From Pseudocolwellia sp048296855 (GTDB lineage Bacteria; Pseudomonadota; Gammaproteobacteria; Enterobacterales; Alteromonadaceae), in assembly GCA_048296855.1 (NCBI GenBank), contig CP182631.1: a stretch of 64,000 nucleotides of DNA; one strand, 5' to 3'. The first letter of the stretch is position 1. Every line of letters begins with the position of its first letter. The notes below the pieces were generated by a model. It had not been told where the DNA came from. It made no database searches and was given only the letters and a program-made list of their open reading frames with translations. Positions 8,784 through 16,745 of the stretch are shown in pieces. The position numbers and the translations under genes are program-made.

Positions 8784-9317
8784 TTATGATTGCATTGTTG
8801 TTGCTAAGCGGCTCAATTTACCTCGTATTGAACCATCTATTACCATGTCACCAGCTTTAATTATTAAGCCAGAAACCACGTTCGCGTCTACAATACAATT
8901 GAGCTTTACTTTTCGAGCCAAACGCTTTTCAAGCGCGGCACTTAATGTAGTTACTTGATCCGCTACTAATTCAACAGCAGATGTTACATCCACAGTAACT
9001 TCTTTTTCATATTCAGCTTTTAAAATACTAAATTGAATAAGAACTTGTGGTAGTACCAACAAACGTTCATTTTCTGCCATTACTTTTATAAAGTTTTGGC
9101 CATTGCTATCGAGTTGATCTTCACAAACTTTTAAAAATAAGTCTGCAGCTTGATCAGAAGACACACCACCACTAAGGTAGTTTGTCATTGTTTCATTTTC
9201 AGAAACTTCTGCAGCAAATACTAACATAGATAACCAGTTATCAATGGTATTTGCTTCAACAGCAAAATCGAACGCTGCTTTAGCGTAGGGACGAGCAACG
9301 GTTGTCAATTCAGACAT
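8784..9317 (-). CDS. atpH: F1Fo ATP synthase delta subunit
   Basis: A 177-residue protein, the E. coli length. It begins MSELTTVARPYAKAAFDFA, the typical N-terminus of the helical domain that caps the F1 head, and ends with the family segment VIDGSIRGKLSRLATTMQ. It joins F1 to the b-subunit stator stalk. Its stop is 12 bases before the atpA start. Confidence 0.97.
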   Translation of the reverse strand: MSELTTVARPYAKAAFDFAVEANTIDNWLSMLVFAAEVSENETMTNYLSGGVSSDQAADLFLKVCEDQLDSNGQNFIKVMAENERLLVLPQVLIQFSILKAEYEKEVTVDVTSAVELVADQVTTLSAALEKRLARKVKLNCIVDANVVSGLIIKAGDMVIDGSIRGKLSRLATTMQS

Positions 9318-9331
9318 AAGCTCTATCCCTC

Positions 9332-9802
9332 TTAAAGTTCAGCTACAAGTTTATCTAAAATGTCGCTATGTGCAGCGGCATCGATTGAACGTTCAAGAAT
9401 TTTCTCTGCGCCAGCTACAGCTAAAGCTGCAACTTGTTGACGAAGTTCTTCTTTTGCTTGATTACGTTCTGTTTCTATTTCTGCATGGCCTGACGCTAAG
9501 ATTTTTTCTTTCTCAGCTTGGGCTTTAACTGCAGCTTCTTCTACCAATTGAGTTTCACGCTTCTTAGCTGCTTCAATAATGTCAGCAGCTTGAGCTTTCG
9601 CCTCTCTTAGTTGTGCTGTTGCTTTCTCTTGAGCAAGCTCAAGTTCTTTAGCAGCACGATCTGAAGCAGCAAGTCCGTCAGCGATAGTCGCTTGACGCGC
9701 TTCTATAGCACCAATAATTGGTGGCCATACAAACTTCATACAAAAAATTACGAATACGATAAATGCGATTAATTCACCAACTAAGGTCATATTAAGATTC
9801 AT
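9332..9802 (-). CDS. atpF: F1Fo ATP synthase b subunit
   Basis: A 156-residue protein, the E. coli length. One N-terminal membrane helix (about residues 5-27, LVGELIAFIVFVIFCMKFVW) is followed by a long charged alpha-helix rich in Ala, Glu, Lys and Gln that forms the dimeric right-handed coiled coil of the peripheral stalk. The conserved WPPIIGAIEARQ follows the membrane helix. It holds F1 still against the rotating c-ring. Confidence 0.97.
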   Translation of the reverse strand: MNLNMTLVGELIAFIVFVIFCMKFVWPPIIGAIEARQATIADGLAASDRAAKELELAQEKATAQLREAKAQAADIIEAAKKRETQLVEEAAVKAQAEKEKILASGHAEIETERNQAKEELRQQVAALAVAGAEKILERSIDAAAHSDILDKLVAEL

Positions 9803-9849
9803 TTATGTATCTCCTATTCTAATTCGCGTAAATAACAACTTAAAAAAAA

Positions 9850-10071
9850 TTAAGCACCAACTGCGAATAATAGGTATAAGCCGATAGCAACACCGATCAT
9901 TGCGATAGCATCAATAAGACCTGCTACGATGAACATTTTTACTTGAAGTTGAGGTGCTAATTCAGGTTGACGTGCAGCAGACTCTAAGAATTTGCCACCT
10001 AGTAAACCAAAACCGATAGCGGTACCTAAAGCACCTAAACCGATTAGTAAAGCAACAGCGATATATAACAT
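9850..10071 (-). CDS. atpE: F1Fo ATP synthase c subunit (proteolipid)
   Basis: A 73-residue hydrophobic hairpin. Helix 1 has the glycine-rich GLGALGTAIGFGLLGG packing motif (about 11-26), the polar loop has ARQPE (33-37), and helix 2 carries the proton-binding carboxylate at Asp54 (LIDAIAMIG). The residues around the carboxylate match H+-type rings; I do not see a full Na+-binding set. GGAG lies before the start ATG. It is somewhat shorter than E. coli (79) at the N-terminus. Confidence 0.97.
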   Translation of the reverse strand: MLYIAVALLIGLGALGTAIGFGLLGGKFLESAARQPELAPQLQVKMFIVAGLIDAIAMIGVAIGLYLLFAVGA

Positions 10072-10183
10072 ATTTATCTCCGATTATTTAAGTTAAAGTT
10101 TAAAGTTAAAAATTTGTTTTTACGGGCTTCCTGCCCTAAACCCTTCGGCCCGACTAGTGTCGTTCTAACTCAGTCCCGAAGAG

Positions 10184-10954
10184 TTAGTGATCTTCATGCG
10201 CAAGACTCAAATAAAGAATCGTTAGCATCATAAAAATAAACGCTTGTAATGGGATAACCAACAAGTGGAACGCTGCCCATAAAAAGTGTACTGGCAATTG
10301 GAATAAACCAATTGTCGCAATCAGTAAAAATATCAACTCACCTGCATATAAGTTACCAAATAAACGTAACGCTAATGATAATGGACGAGCTAATAAGGTA
10401 ACCATTTCAAGAATAAAGTTCACTGGATATAAAGACCAATGTCCAAAAGGTTGAGTTGTTAATTCTTTAATGAATCCACCGACACCTTTTACTTTAATTG
10501 AATAGTAAATAATAAGAACAAACACACCTAATGCTAATGCAAAAGTCATATTTGGATCAGTTGTTGGTACAGCTTTCATATAATGAACACCAAACAACTC
10601 AAAAATACGTGGAATAAGGTCAACGGGTACCCAATCCATTGCGTTCATTAGTAATACCCAAACAAAAATAGTTAATGCTAAAGGCGCAATAACTGGATTT
10701 TTACCATGAAACGTACTTTTTACACTGTCGTCTACAAATTCTACTACCATTTCTACTGCACATTGCAGTTTTCCTGGTACGCCCGAGTTTGCTTTTTTAG
10801 CAACTGAACGGAAAATGTAAAGAAAAACTAAGCCTAAAAATATTGACCATCCTAGCGTATCTATGTGAACAGCCCAAAAGCCTTCGCCCACAGTAAGATT
10901 TTGCAAATGATGTTTAATATATTCTTGGCTGGTTATTTCAGCACCTGAAGCCAT
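10184..10954 (-). CDS. atpB: F1Fo ATP synthase a subunit
   Basis: A 256-residue membrane protein with several hydrophobic helices. The segment ARPLSLALRLFGNLYAGELI carries the conserved arginine (in ALRLFGN) that faces the c-ring carboxylate, and the C-terminal helix has the family residues for the proton half-channels. It forms the stationary proton path in the inner membrane. A 112-base gap separates it from atpE. Confidence 0.97.
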   Translation of the reverse strand: MASGAEITSQEYIKHHLQNLTVGEGFWAVHIDTLGWSIFLGLVFLYIFRSVAKKANSGVPGKLQCAVEMVVEFVDDSVKSTFHGKNPVIAPLALTIFVWVLLMNAMDWVPVDLIPRIFELFGVHYMKAVPTTDPNMTFALALGVFVLIIYYSIKVKGVGGFIKELTTQPFGHWSLYPVNFILEMVTLLARPLSLALRLFGNLYAGELIFLLIATIGLFQLPVHFLWAAFHLLVIPLQAFIFMMLTILYLSLAHEDH

Positions 10955-10997
10955 ATTAAATTACCCTAATGATTAAAGTTTAAAAAAACTATGCCAA

Positions 10998-11390
10998 TTA
11001 TTGTTTATTAATAATTGGTTGTAGTAACGGCATAACCATTACTAAACAAAACATGCCAAATAAAGGAAGCGGCTCTATCACTAAAAACTTAAAGGCTAGT
11101 GAAAATAAAATTGCCGTTAATACCATCTTTATTTTTACACCGCTAAAAAAGGATTCAACCACTTTTTTAGCTGATCTTGCACCCGCATATCTAAATGCTT
11201 TAAGTGCAAATATTATGTTAGGTATAATTCCAATCAAACCACCAATTAACGCTGATTTGGCAGAATCTTGGTCCCAAATAATATAAATACTGACTGTAAT
11301 ACTTATTACAACAATAAAGGTAATTAGTATTTGTTTAAACGCTAATTTCAACCCAGGTTTAGCTAACTCGCTTTCTACAAAGAGATTCAC
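10998..11390 (-). CDS. atpI: ATP synthase accessory protein AtpI
   Basis: A 130-residue protein with four hydrophobic segments, matching the length of E. coli AtpI (126). I start it at GTG 11390, which has an ACGGAGC ribosome binding site six bases upstream. The longer in-frame reading from 11468 would translate the predicted -10 region and two palindromes, and adds an N-terminus unlike the family. AtpI is thought to help assemble or stabilise the c-ring and has been linked to Mg2+ uptake. It is the first gene of the atp operon. Confidence 0.85.
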   Translation of the reverse strand: MNLFVESELAKPGLKLAFKQILITFIVVISITVSIYIIWDQDSAKSALIGGLIGIIPNIIFALKAFRYAGARSAKKVVESFFSGVKIKMVLTAILFSLAFKFLVIEPLPLFGMFCLVMVMPLLQPIINKQ

Positions 11391-11401
11391 TAAAAGCTCC
11401 G

Positions 11402-11453
11402 TACGAAAATATTCGTAAAACATATAGATGTTTAAAGTAAATACTTTAAACAT
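11402..11453. promoter_or_regulatory. Two perfect palindromes in the atp operon leader
   Basis: Between the predicted promoter and the atpI start there is a 26-bp palindrome with 12-base arms ATGTTTAAAGTA/TACTTTAAACAT (11428-11439 and 11442-11453, centre AA), followed toward atpI by TACGAA-aata-TTCGTA (11402-11417). They could be operators or 5'-UTR hairpins. I do not recognise a regulator for either. Confidence 0.55.
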
Positions 11454-11467
11454 TAAAAGTCTGCGCA

Positions 11468-11495
11468 AGTATACTTAATTGCGTTTTTAATGCAA
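11468..11495 (-). promoter_or_regulatory. Promoter of the ATP synthase operon
   Basis: On the minus strand TTGCAT (11490-11495) and TATACT (11468-11473) are separated by 16 bases. This places the transcript start about 70 bases upstream of the GTG start of atpI, after the parB terminator hairpin. Confidence 0.5.
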
Positions 11496-11496
11496 C

Positions 11497-11521
11497 AAAA
11501 TAGGGCTACGTAAGCCCTATT
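11497..11521 (-). terminator. Probable terminator of the rsmG-parA-parB transcript
   Basis: A perfect 9-bp stem AATAGGGCT/AGCCCTATT (11499-11507 with 11513-11521) with a five-base loop. On the minus strand it is followed by TTTTG. It lies about 60 bases after the parB stop and just before the atp promoter. Confidence 0.55.
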
Positions 11522-11579
11522 ATTGTGCGAATTATTTTATCTTTACTATCATTAATAGTTATATACTCATTTAAAGTCT

Positions 11580-12458
11580 TTATTGAGTATTAAATCGTGC
11601 CACTATTCCATCAAGTTCATCTAAATTAGTATAAGAAATTACAAGCTTACCTTTACCTTTTTTATTATGAGAAATTGAAACTTGTGAACCTATTTTTTCT
11701 GATAAGCTTTGTTCTAACGATTGTGTATCGGGATCTATTTCTTTAGCTTTAATTTCTTTTACAGGTTCTTGTAATTTTTTTATTAGTGCTTCAGTTTCTC
11801 TAACGGTTAATTCTTTAGCGACCACAATTCTCGCTGTGTTCGTTTGTTCATCATCAGAAAGACCAAGTAATGCTCGCGCATGACCCATTTCAAGATCACC
11901 ATGTTCTAAAAATGTTTTAACTTCACTATTTAAGTTATTTAAACGTAATAAATTACTAACTGTTGTTCTTGATTTTCCAACAACATCTGCCACTTCTTGA
12001 TGAGTTAATTCAAACTCAATTAAAAGTCTTTCTAACGCTATAGCTTCTTCCATAGCATTAAGATCTTCACGTTGAATATTTTCAATTAACGCCATAGCAA
12101 CAGCAGATTCATCAGGGACATCTTTTACTAAACAAGGCACTAATTCTAAACCAGCAAGTTGTGCTGCTCTCCAACGTCTTTCACCCGCAATAATTTCATA
12201 TTCTTCATGATCTGTTTGTCGAACCACAATAGGTTGAATAATTCCTTGCGATTTAATTGAATTTGATAATTCAATTAATGCTTCATCAGACATATCTTTA
12301 CGCGGCTGATATTTACCGGTATGAAGTAATTCAATAGGAAGGTTTTGAAGTTCACTTGTTTGAGGATCTGATGATGAATTAGCAGATGAGTCCTTAGGTA
12401 CCGATGTTAATAGGGCATCTAGACCACGGCCTAATCCTCTGCGTTTAGTTGGACTCAT
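11580..12458 (-). CDS. parB: Chromosome-partitioning protein ParB
   Basis: A 292-residue protein. The N-terminal segment has the ParB/Srx CTP-binding motifs (IIQPIVVRQ and GERRWRAAQLAGLELVPC, about 75-120). It is followed by ENIQREDLNAMEEA, a helix-turn-helix (HQEVADVVGKSRTTVSNLLRL, about 155-175) that reads parS, and a C-terminal dimerisation domain. It binds parS and spreads as a clamp to recruit SMC and ParA for origin segregation. Two parS sites lie in recF about 12 kb away. It follows parA by 15 bases. Confidence 0.96.
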   Translation of the reverse strand: MSPTKRRGLGRGLDALLTSVPKDSSANSSSDPQTSELQNLPIELLHTGKYQPRKDMSDEALIELSNSIKSQGIIQPIVVRQTDHEEYEIIAGERRWRAAQLAGLELVPCLVKDVPDESAVAMALIENIQREDLNAMEEAIALERLLIEFELTHQEVADVVGKSRTTVSNLLRLNNLNSEVKTFLEHGDLEMGHARALLGLSDDEQTNTARIVVAKELTVRETEALIKKLQEPVKEIKAKEIDPDTQSLEQSLSEKIGSQVSISHNKKGKGKLVISYTNLDELDGIVARFNTQ

Positions 12459-12473
12459 AGTTTTCCTTGAATG

Positions 12474-13268
12474 TTAACTTGTTACGGTTTCTTTGTTAGC
12501 TTTCTTTTCATTTTTACGTAATATTTCGCCGGCTAATGCTAAATAGGCTTTAGCGCCTGTAGACGATTTATCGTAATACATTGCTGGTGAACCAAAGCTT
12601 GGTGCTTCAGCTAAACGAACATTTCTTGGGATAACTGTTCTATACACTTTATCACCAAAATGTCGCTTAAGTTGTTCAGATACATCATTAGCTAATCTAT
12701 TTCTTGGATCATACATGGTACGTAAAATACCTTCTATATGTAGATTTCCATTAACAACAGAAGTTAATTGAGAAATAGTATCCATTAATGCCGTTAAACC
12801 TTCTAATGCGTAGTATTCACATTGCATGGGTACTAAAACAGAATCTGCGGCAGTCATAGCATTTACAGTAAGCATATTTAATGATGGAGGGCAGTCTATT
12901 ATAATAAACTCATAGTCATTTTTTACTTTAGCTAATGCTCTTTTTAATCGTTGTTCTCTTGAATAGACTTCCATTAATTTAATTTCTACTGCTGTTACGT
13001 CAGCATTTGCAGCAATTAAATGATAAAGACCTGTTGTTTCTGTAATAACAACTTCTTCAAAAGGTTTTTCATCTACAAGTAATTCGTAACATGTGGCAGG
13101 AGCATCATATTTATCGACACCACTTGCCATTGATGCATTACCTTGAGGATCAAGATCTATAAGTAATACTTTTCTTTTTGTAGCAGCCAAAGATGCAGCT
13201 AAATTTACTGAGGTTGTTGTTTTACCAACGCCTCCTTTTTGATTAGCTACTGCAATTATTTTTCCCAC
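12474..13268 (-). CDS. parA: Chromosome-partitioning ATPase ParA (Soj family)
   Basis: A 264-residue Walker-type ATPase. The deviant Walker A KGGVGKTT is at residues 11-18, and IDCPPSLNMLTVNAM and the family segment DLDPQGNAS are clear. ParA binds DNA non-specifically as an ATP dimer, and ParB stimulates its ATPase, moving the origin region toward the pole. It sits downstream of rsmG and upstream of parB, the usual order near oriC in gammaproteobacteria that retain parAB (E. coli lacks it). Confidence 0.97.
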   Translation of the reverse strand: MGKIIAVANQKGGVGKTTTSVNLAASLAATKRKVLLIDLDPQGNASMASGVDKYDAPATCYELLVDEKPFEEVVITETTGLYHLIAANADVTAVEIKLMEVYSREQRLKRALAKVKNDYEFIIIDCPPSLNMLTVNAMTAADSVLVPMQCEYYALEGLTALMDTISQLTSVVNGNLHIEGILRTMYDPRNRLANDVSEQLKRHFGDKVYRTVIPRNVRLAEAPSFGSPAMYYDKSSTGAKAYLALAGEILRKNEKKANKETVTS

Positions 13269-13298
13269 AAATCCCTCGAATTTCTCGGTTACAATATT

Positions 13299-13925
13299 TT
13301 ATTGTATTTTAACTAATTCAATTAAGTGTCTTTCAGCATTTAACTGAGGAACAATTATAGTATGACTTTTTATCATTTTTACGTTAGTAGGTAAATTTTC
13401 AATTTCATCTGTTGGAAATTGTCCTTTTAAGGCTAGAAATTTTCCATGATCTTTCGATACTAAATGATCACACCAGGTAACCATATCATTAAGTGAAGAA
13501 AATGCTCTACTTAAAACACCATCAAATGGTTTTTCAGGTTGATATTTTTCTACTCTTGATTGAATTGGTGTAACATTTTTAAGGGATAGTTGATAAGTAA
13601 CCTGTTTTAAAAAGGTAATACGCTTACCTAAACTATCTAATAAAACAAATTCTTTATCTGGATAAGCTATAGCTAATGGAATTCCTGGTAAACCGGGGCC
13701 TGTTCCTACATCTATAAAATATTGGCCCTCTAGTAAAGGGCCTATCATTAAACTGTCCATAATATGTTTAATAATCATATCTTGTGGATCACGAATGGAG
13801 GTTAGATTATAAGTTTTATTCCATTTATTTAATAATTCAACGTAATCAATAAGTAATTTAACTTGCTGATCAGTGAGCTGTAATTGTGTTTCTTTTAACA
13901 GTGTTTTTAATTTATCGGTTAACAT
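13299..13925 (-). CDS. rsmG: 16S rRNA (guanine527-N7)-methyltransferase RsmG
   Basis: A 208-residue protein (207 in E. coli). The SAM-binding motif FIDVGTGPGLPGIPLAI lies at about 66-82, followed by the acidic FVLLDSLGKRITFL segment. It methylates N7 of G527 in the 530 loop of 16S rRNA; loss gives low-level streptomycin resistance in several bacteria. It is 31 bases downstream of mnmG, as in most bacteria (former name gidB). Confidence 0.96.
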   Translation of the reverse strand: MLTDKLKTLLKETQLQLTDQQVKLLIDYVELLNKWNKTYNLTSIRDPQDMIIKHIMDSLMIGPLLEGQYFIDVGTGPGLPGIPLAIAYPDKEFVLLDSLGKRITFLKQVTYQLSLKNVTPIQSRVEKYQPEKPFDGVLSRAFSSLNDMVTWCDHLVSKDHGKFLALKGQFPTDEIENLPTNVKMIKSHTIIVPQLNAERHLIELVKIQ

Positions 13926-13956
13926 TATTTAAATTACTAGCTCATATGGTTAAAGG

Positions 13957-15846
13957 TTAAGCTGATTTACGTAATAAACCATGCTTTTTTAGATAAACTA
14001 ATAATAACGAAATTGCAGCGGGAGTAATACCTGAAATTCGCGAAGCTTTACCGATAGTTTCTGGTCGTGTATCTGTTAATTTTGCAATAACTTCATTTGA
14101 TAGCCCAGAAATTTGTGAAAAATTAAAATCATTTGGTATTAATGTAAGTTCATGTTTTTTCTTTTTCGCTATATCTTCAAGTTGACGTTCAATATATCCA
14201 GCATATTTTATTTGAATTTCTACTTGTTCAGAAGCTTGAATATCTTCTAATTTAGGTCCTAAACTTTCAATACTCATAAGATCGCTATAATTAACTTCAG
14301 GACGACGTAATAAATCTTCTAAACTATTTTCTCTACTTATAGGTGTTTTTAATAAAGGATTAATATCATTTACTGCTGCATGATCTTTATGGATCCACGT
14401 TGATTTTAGACGTTGACGTTCTTGCTCTACATTTTCCATTTTTTCATTAAAACGTTTCCAACGAGCTTCATTTACTAAACCAAGCTTATAACCTTTTTCA
14501 GTTAAGCGGATATCAGCGTTATCTTCTCGAAGTAATAATCGATATTCTGCACGAGAAGTAAACATTCTGTAAGGTTCTTTAGTACCTAATGTTGCTAAGT
14601 CATCAATGAGTACACCCATGTATGCTTCATCACGACCTAAAATAAGTTCTTCTTTGCCTTGAACACGTGCTGCAGCATTTGTTGCTGCTATTAAGCCTTG
14701 AGCACCTGCTTCTTCATATCCTGTTGTTCCATTTATTTGGCCAGCAAAATATAGGTTATTAATAAATTTACTTTCAAGAGTCTGTTTTAAATCTCTAGGA
14801 TCAAAATAATCATATTCAATAGCATAACCAGGTCTTGTAATGTGAGCATTTTCAAAACCTACAATTGATCTTACTAAGTCCATTTGTACGTCAAATGGTA
14901 AACTTGTTGAAATACCGTTAGGGTAAATTTCATGTGTTGTTAAACCTTCAGGTTCAACAAATATTTGATGAGAGTCTTTATCTGAAAAACGATGTATTTT
15001 ATCTTCAATGGATGGACAATATCTTGGTCCAATACCTTCAATAACACCTGTGTACATTGGAGAGCGATCTAGACCTCCGCGAATGATGTCATGTGTTTTA
15101 ATATTTGTATGTGTAATAAAACAAGAGATTTGTTCAGGATGTTGGGATCTATTTCCCATATAAGAAAATACGGGTCTAGGATCGTCACCTGGTTGTTCTT
15201 GCATTACTGAAAAGTTTAAGCTTCTAGCATCTAGTCTAGGAGGTGTTCCTGTTTTTAAACGATCGATCCTAAAGGGCATGTCTCTTAAGCTTTTAGCCAA
15301 GTTAACACTTGCAGGATCTCCAGCACGGCCACCTTGATAGTTATTTAAGCCAATATGTATTTGACCTGCTAAGAATGTTCCTACAGTTAAAACGACAGAT
15401 TTAGCTTTAAACTTTAATCCCATTTGTGTTGAAACACCCACTACAACATCGTTTTCTAGAATAAGATCGTCACAAGGTTGTTGAAAAATAGTTAAGTTTT
15501 CGTGGTTCTCTAAAGTGTTTCTAACAAAAGATTTATACAATAATCTATCAGCTTGAGCTCTGGTTGCTCTTACTGCTGGGCCTTTACTCGCGTTTAAGGT
15601 TCTAAATTGGATTGCAGCATGATCTGTTGCAGTAGCCATTAATCCACCTAAAGCATCAATTTCTTTTACAAGATGACCTTTGCCAATACCACCAATTGCT
15701 GGGTTACATGACATTTGTCCTAAAGTGTCAATATTATGAGTTAACAATAATGTCTTACAACCCATACGTGCAGCAGCTAAACAAGCTTCTGTTCCGGCGT
15801 GTCCACCGCCAACAACAATCACGTCATAAGTTTCTTGATACCACAT
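13957..15846 (-). CDS. mnmG: tRNA uridine-5-carboxymethylaminomethyl modification enzyme MnmG
   Basis: A 629-residue FAD protein, the usual length. The dinucleotide-binding GGGHAG is at residues 13-18. The family motifs NPAIGGIGKGHLVKEIDALGG and FAGQINGTTGYEEAGAQG are intact, and the C-terminal helical domain contacts MnmE. With MnmE it installs (carboxymethyl)aminomethyl groups on the wobble uridine of several tRNAs. The gene starts at the left edge of the oriC candidate, the same relation as in E. coli (gidA), where its transcription affects origin opening. Confidence 0.97.
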   Translation of the reverse strand: MWYQETYDVIVVGGGHAGTEACLAAARMGCKTLLLTHNIDTLGQMSCNPAIGGIGKGHLVKEIDALGGLMATATDHAAIQFRTLNASKGPAVRATRAQADRLLYKSFVRNTLENHENLTIFQQPCDDLILENDVVVGVSTQMGLKFKAKSVVLTVGTFLAGQIHIGLNNYQGGRAGDPASVNLAKSLRDMPFRIDRLKTGTPPRLDARSLNFSVMQEQPGDDPRPVFSYMGNRSQHPEQISCFITHTNIKTHDIIRGGLDRSPMYTGVIEGIGPRYCPSIEDKIHRFSDKDSHQIFVEPEGLTTHEIYPNGISTSLPFDVQMDLVRSIVGFENAHITRPGYAIEYDYFDPRDLKQTLESKFINNLYFAGQINGTTGYEEAGAQGLIAATNAAARVQGKEELILGRDEAYMGVLIDDLATLGTKEPYRMFTSRAEYRLLLREDNADIRLTEKGYKLGLVNEARWKRFNEKMENVEQERQRLKSTWIHKDHAAVNDINPLLKTPISRENSLEDLLRRPEVNYSDLMSIESLGPKLEDIQASEQVEIQIKYAGYIERQLEDIAKKKKHELTLIPNDFNFSQISGLSNEVIAKLTDTRPETIGKASRISGITPAAISLLLVYLKKHGLLRKSA

Positions 15847-16258
15847 AAATTTTTTAACCTTTAGATTAATGATCTTTTCAAATTAGGGAGCGTATTTTAG
15901 CTTGTTTTTGAGGGGAGGGGAATGATCAAATACCGAAAAAGATCTTAGTATGATCTTCTTAAATATATATAAGATCTTTTTAAAGATCTTGTTGTTATTA
16001 CTTATTAAGGATCCTTTTTTCTGTTGATAAGTCCTTTTATAGATTTTATTTCAATTACTTAGGCTACTATAAAGCTTGTTTACAACCTTGGATCATTTAA
16101 CTTTAAACCTATGATCAAAAAGGCCTGTTATCCACAAGGAGAATAAATTTTATTTATATACACTGAATAATAATAAGAAAATAATAGCTTAATCACAGAG
16201 TTATACACATTACATGTTTTATTTTTGTAATTCTGTGAATAACTTCTTAGTAAGATCA
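15847..16258. other. oriC: Chromosomal replication origin candidate (oriC), mnmG-mioC intergenic region
   Basis: This 412-base gap has the E. coli oriC plan. Next to mnmG is an AT-rich part with repeated GATCT-led stretches (GATC at 15941, 15952, 15973, 15985 and 16010), resembling the unwinding 13-mers. DnaA boxes follow toward mioC: TGTTGATAA (16022-16030, weaker), TTATCCACA (16128-16136, perfect), TTATACACA (16201-16209) and TGTGAATAA (16234-16242). I count ten GATC sites in the gap, and more continue into mioC, as expected for Dam/SeqA control. No coding sequence is visible. Confidence 0.85.
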
Positions 16259-16702
16259 TTACAATAGATCTTTATTTTCAGTAATCCAGCATTGAGCAAG
16301 ATCTTCTGGATCTATATCTTGTGACATATCTAATAGCTTTATTGTCGCTATTCTTATACAACCCTTTGAATTTAATAGTTTATCTATATTTTTAGCAGCT
16401 AAGCAATAAGTATCATAATTACGATCACCAACCCCTATGATCATATAATTAATACTTGTTAGATCCTGTGTGCAGTTTTCAAGATCTAAAACAAATTTTT
16501 GAATATTATCAGGGTAATCTCCAGCACCGTGAGTTGAAGTGCAAATGAGCCAATTTGTGTTTTTATTTTCTATTTCTTCAAAATTAGGTGTTAAATGCAG
16601 CTGAGTTTGATGTCCTAAAGCGTTTAATTGTTCTTCACAAGCTTCAGCTACGTACTCAGTTCCACCTAACATACTGCCAACAATAATTTGATATGAATTC
16701 AT
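16259..16702 (-). CDS. mioC: Flavodoxin-like protein MioC
   Basis: A 147-residue flavodoxin, as in E. coli. The N-terminal FMN phosphate loop is VGSMLGGTEYVAE (about 8-20), STHGAGDYPDNIQKF (about 56-70) is the family loop, and GVGDRNYDTYC (about 91-101) shapes the isoalloxazine site. E. coli MioC has been linked to biotin synthase activity; its role is not settled. The coding sequence itself is rich in GATC (for example 16267, 16300 and 16309), continuing the oriC cluster. It reads toward oriC, the same relation as in E. coli. Confidence 0.92.
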   Translation of the reverse strand: MNSYQIIVGSMLGGTEYVAEACEEQLNALGHQTQLHLTPNFEEIENKNTNWLICTSTHGAGDYPDNIQKFVLDLENCTQDLTSINYMIIGVGDRNYDTYCLAAKNIDKLLNSKGCIRIATIKLLDMSQDIDPEDLAQCWITENKDLL

Positions 16703-16745
16703 ATTTATCTCATAAATAAGTGATTTTTACTCGTTGTTAATTGTG

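Noticed and set aside
11391..11468. A 26-residue N-terminal extension of AtpI
   Set aside because: It would translate across the predicted -10 region and both palindromes, and the GTG start with ACGGAGC gives the normal family length.
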